64,000 nt of DNA from Rhodoferax sp. GW822-FHT02A01. Its GTDB lineage: Bacteria > Pseudomonadota > Gammaproteobacteria > Burkholderiales > Burkholderiaceae_C. The translations under genes were made by a program, and so were the position numbers. Shown in pieces: positions 63,545 through 64,000 of this stretch. The first letter of the stretch is position 1, and every line of letters begins with the position of its first letter. Location: the NCBI RefSeq assembly GCF_038784515.1, contig NZ_CP152376.1:310001-374000 (forward strand). Direction: 5' to 3'. Below the pieces are notes generated by a model. That model saw only the letters and a program-made list of their open reading frames with translations. It was not told the origin of the DNA and did not search any database.

Positions 63545-64000
63545 CTACGCGGCCACGGTCTCTGGAACCTCCAGGCGCAGCAACTCCGCCCCTTCGGCCA
63601 CCTGATCACCCGGTGCAAACAAAAGTTCGGCCACCGTGCCATCGGCGGGCGCGGCAATGGTGTGTTCCATCTTCATGGCCTCCATCACCGCCAAAGCCTG
63701 GCCTTTCTTGACCCGATCTCCGGCCTTGACGGCGAAGGACACCACCTTGCCCGGCATGGGTGCAGTCAGACGCCCACCTTCGGACTGCGTGTCGCCCGCG
63801 TGGGCCAACGCATCCACGCGGGTGATGGTGGTGGCACCCAGCGGGGTGAACACGTGCAGCACCTCGCCATGGTCAAACACCTGCGCCTTGATGCGCTGCG
63901 CACCCAGCATGATGTCCAGCGCGCCATTGGACAGGCGCTGGTACTGCAGGTTCTCGCAGACACCGGCCACCTCGATCTGCAGCGCACCGCCATGCAAGCG
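63545..64000 (-). CDS. Biotin-carrying end of an acyl-CoA carboxylase alpha subunit (5' part outside window)
   Basis: The last 151 residues of a larger protein whose start lies beyond the window. The biotinyl domain is complete: APMPGKVVSFAVKAGDRVKKGQ and the biotinylation site EAMKMEH (Lys between the two Met). The upstream part is the BT-linker-like region. Followed by a reductase and HMG-CoA lyase genes, this is most probably 3-methylcrotonyl-CoA carboxylase subunit A (liuD/mccA) of leucine degradation. Propionyl- or geranyl-CoA carboxylase cannot be excluded from this piece alone. Confidence 0.88.
   Translation of the reverse strand, partial: RLHGGALQIEVAGVCENLQYQRLSNGALDIMLGAQRIKAQVFDHGEVLHVFTPLGATTITRVDALAHAGDTQSEGGRLTAPMPGKVVSFAVKAGDRVKKGQALAVMEAMKMEHTIAAPADGTVAELLFAPGDQVAEGAELLRLEVPETVAA

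Overview
This window looks like the chromosome of a betaproteobacterium of the order Burkholderiales, most probably family Comamonadaceae (Rhodoferax/Acidovorax-like). The basis is high GC with dense, often overlapping genes, an SAH riboswitch in front of ahcY, an intracellular PHB depolymerase, a PA0069-type radical SAM gene and a giant tandem UvrA. The genus is inference from protein flavour; there is no rRNA gene in the window. About 60 protein genes are present. No tRNA, rRNA, CRISPR array, transposase or integrase gene was seen.

Layout. 1-4.9 kb: cell-wall genes (M23 peptidase, anmK, bactofilin), erpA and the rplM-rpsI operon. 5-9.3 kb: rlmJ, then the activated-methyl-cycle operon ahcY-tlyA-metF read from a promoter plus SAH riboswitch. 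9.3-19.7 kb: a glucoside utilisation locus with a LacI regulator, GH13 alpha-glucosidase, GH1 beta-glucosidase, an AglEFGK-type ABC importer and MalQ, with two tandem LacI-type palindromes in front of the importer. 19.8-23.4 kb: prfC, a HAD phosphatase and an MFS carrier. 23.4-30.7 kb: small accessory genes (lipoprotein, VOC, GNAT, DUF1304, an ArsR-SRPBCC pair, LysE, cupin, thioesterase, YjdM, DUF1993, DUF4287, GST), including an AT-rich piece that looks like a remnant integron cassette.

30.8-36.3 kb: a LexA-box-controlled radical SAM gene and a tightly overlapping stress/two-component operon (Spy-like lipoprotein, response regulator, histidine kinase, hydrolase, deacetylase-like protein). 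36.4-43 kb: a 2200-residue double UvrA whose linkers carry four copies of an in-frame palindromic element, the most unusual thing in the window. 43-45.2 kb: a frameshifted DUF6402-type gene with a hydrolase-like tail and a small membrane protein, possibly an effector/immunity set. 45.4-52.4 kb: an MHS-family carrier, the acetate uptake pair yjcH-actP, a TPR protein, an HtrA-type protease and a coiled-coil protein.

52.4-64 kb: PHB depolymerase, GST, cupin, LysE exporter, chemotaxis receptor, DUF294/CBS protein with exonuclease, HCCA isomerase, a YbaK-DUF1289 fusion, and the end of a leucine-degradation (liu-like) cluster with HMG-CoA lyase, a GhrA-type reductase and the biotin-carrying end of an acyl-CoA carboxylase.

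Four regulatory arrangements are readable directly from sequence: an SAH riboswitch with its promoter, a LexA box on a -10 element, two ArsR-type operators flanking a probably leaderless promoter, and a tandem LacI operator.
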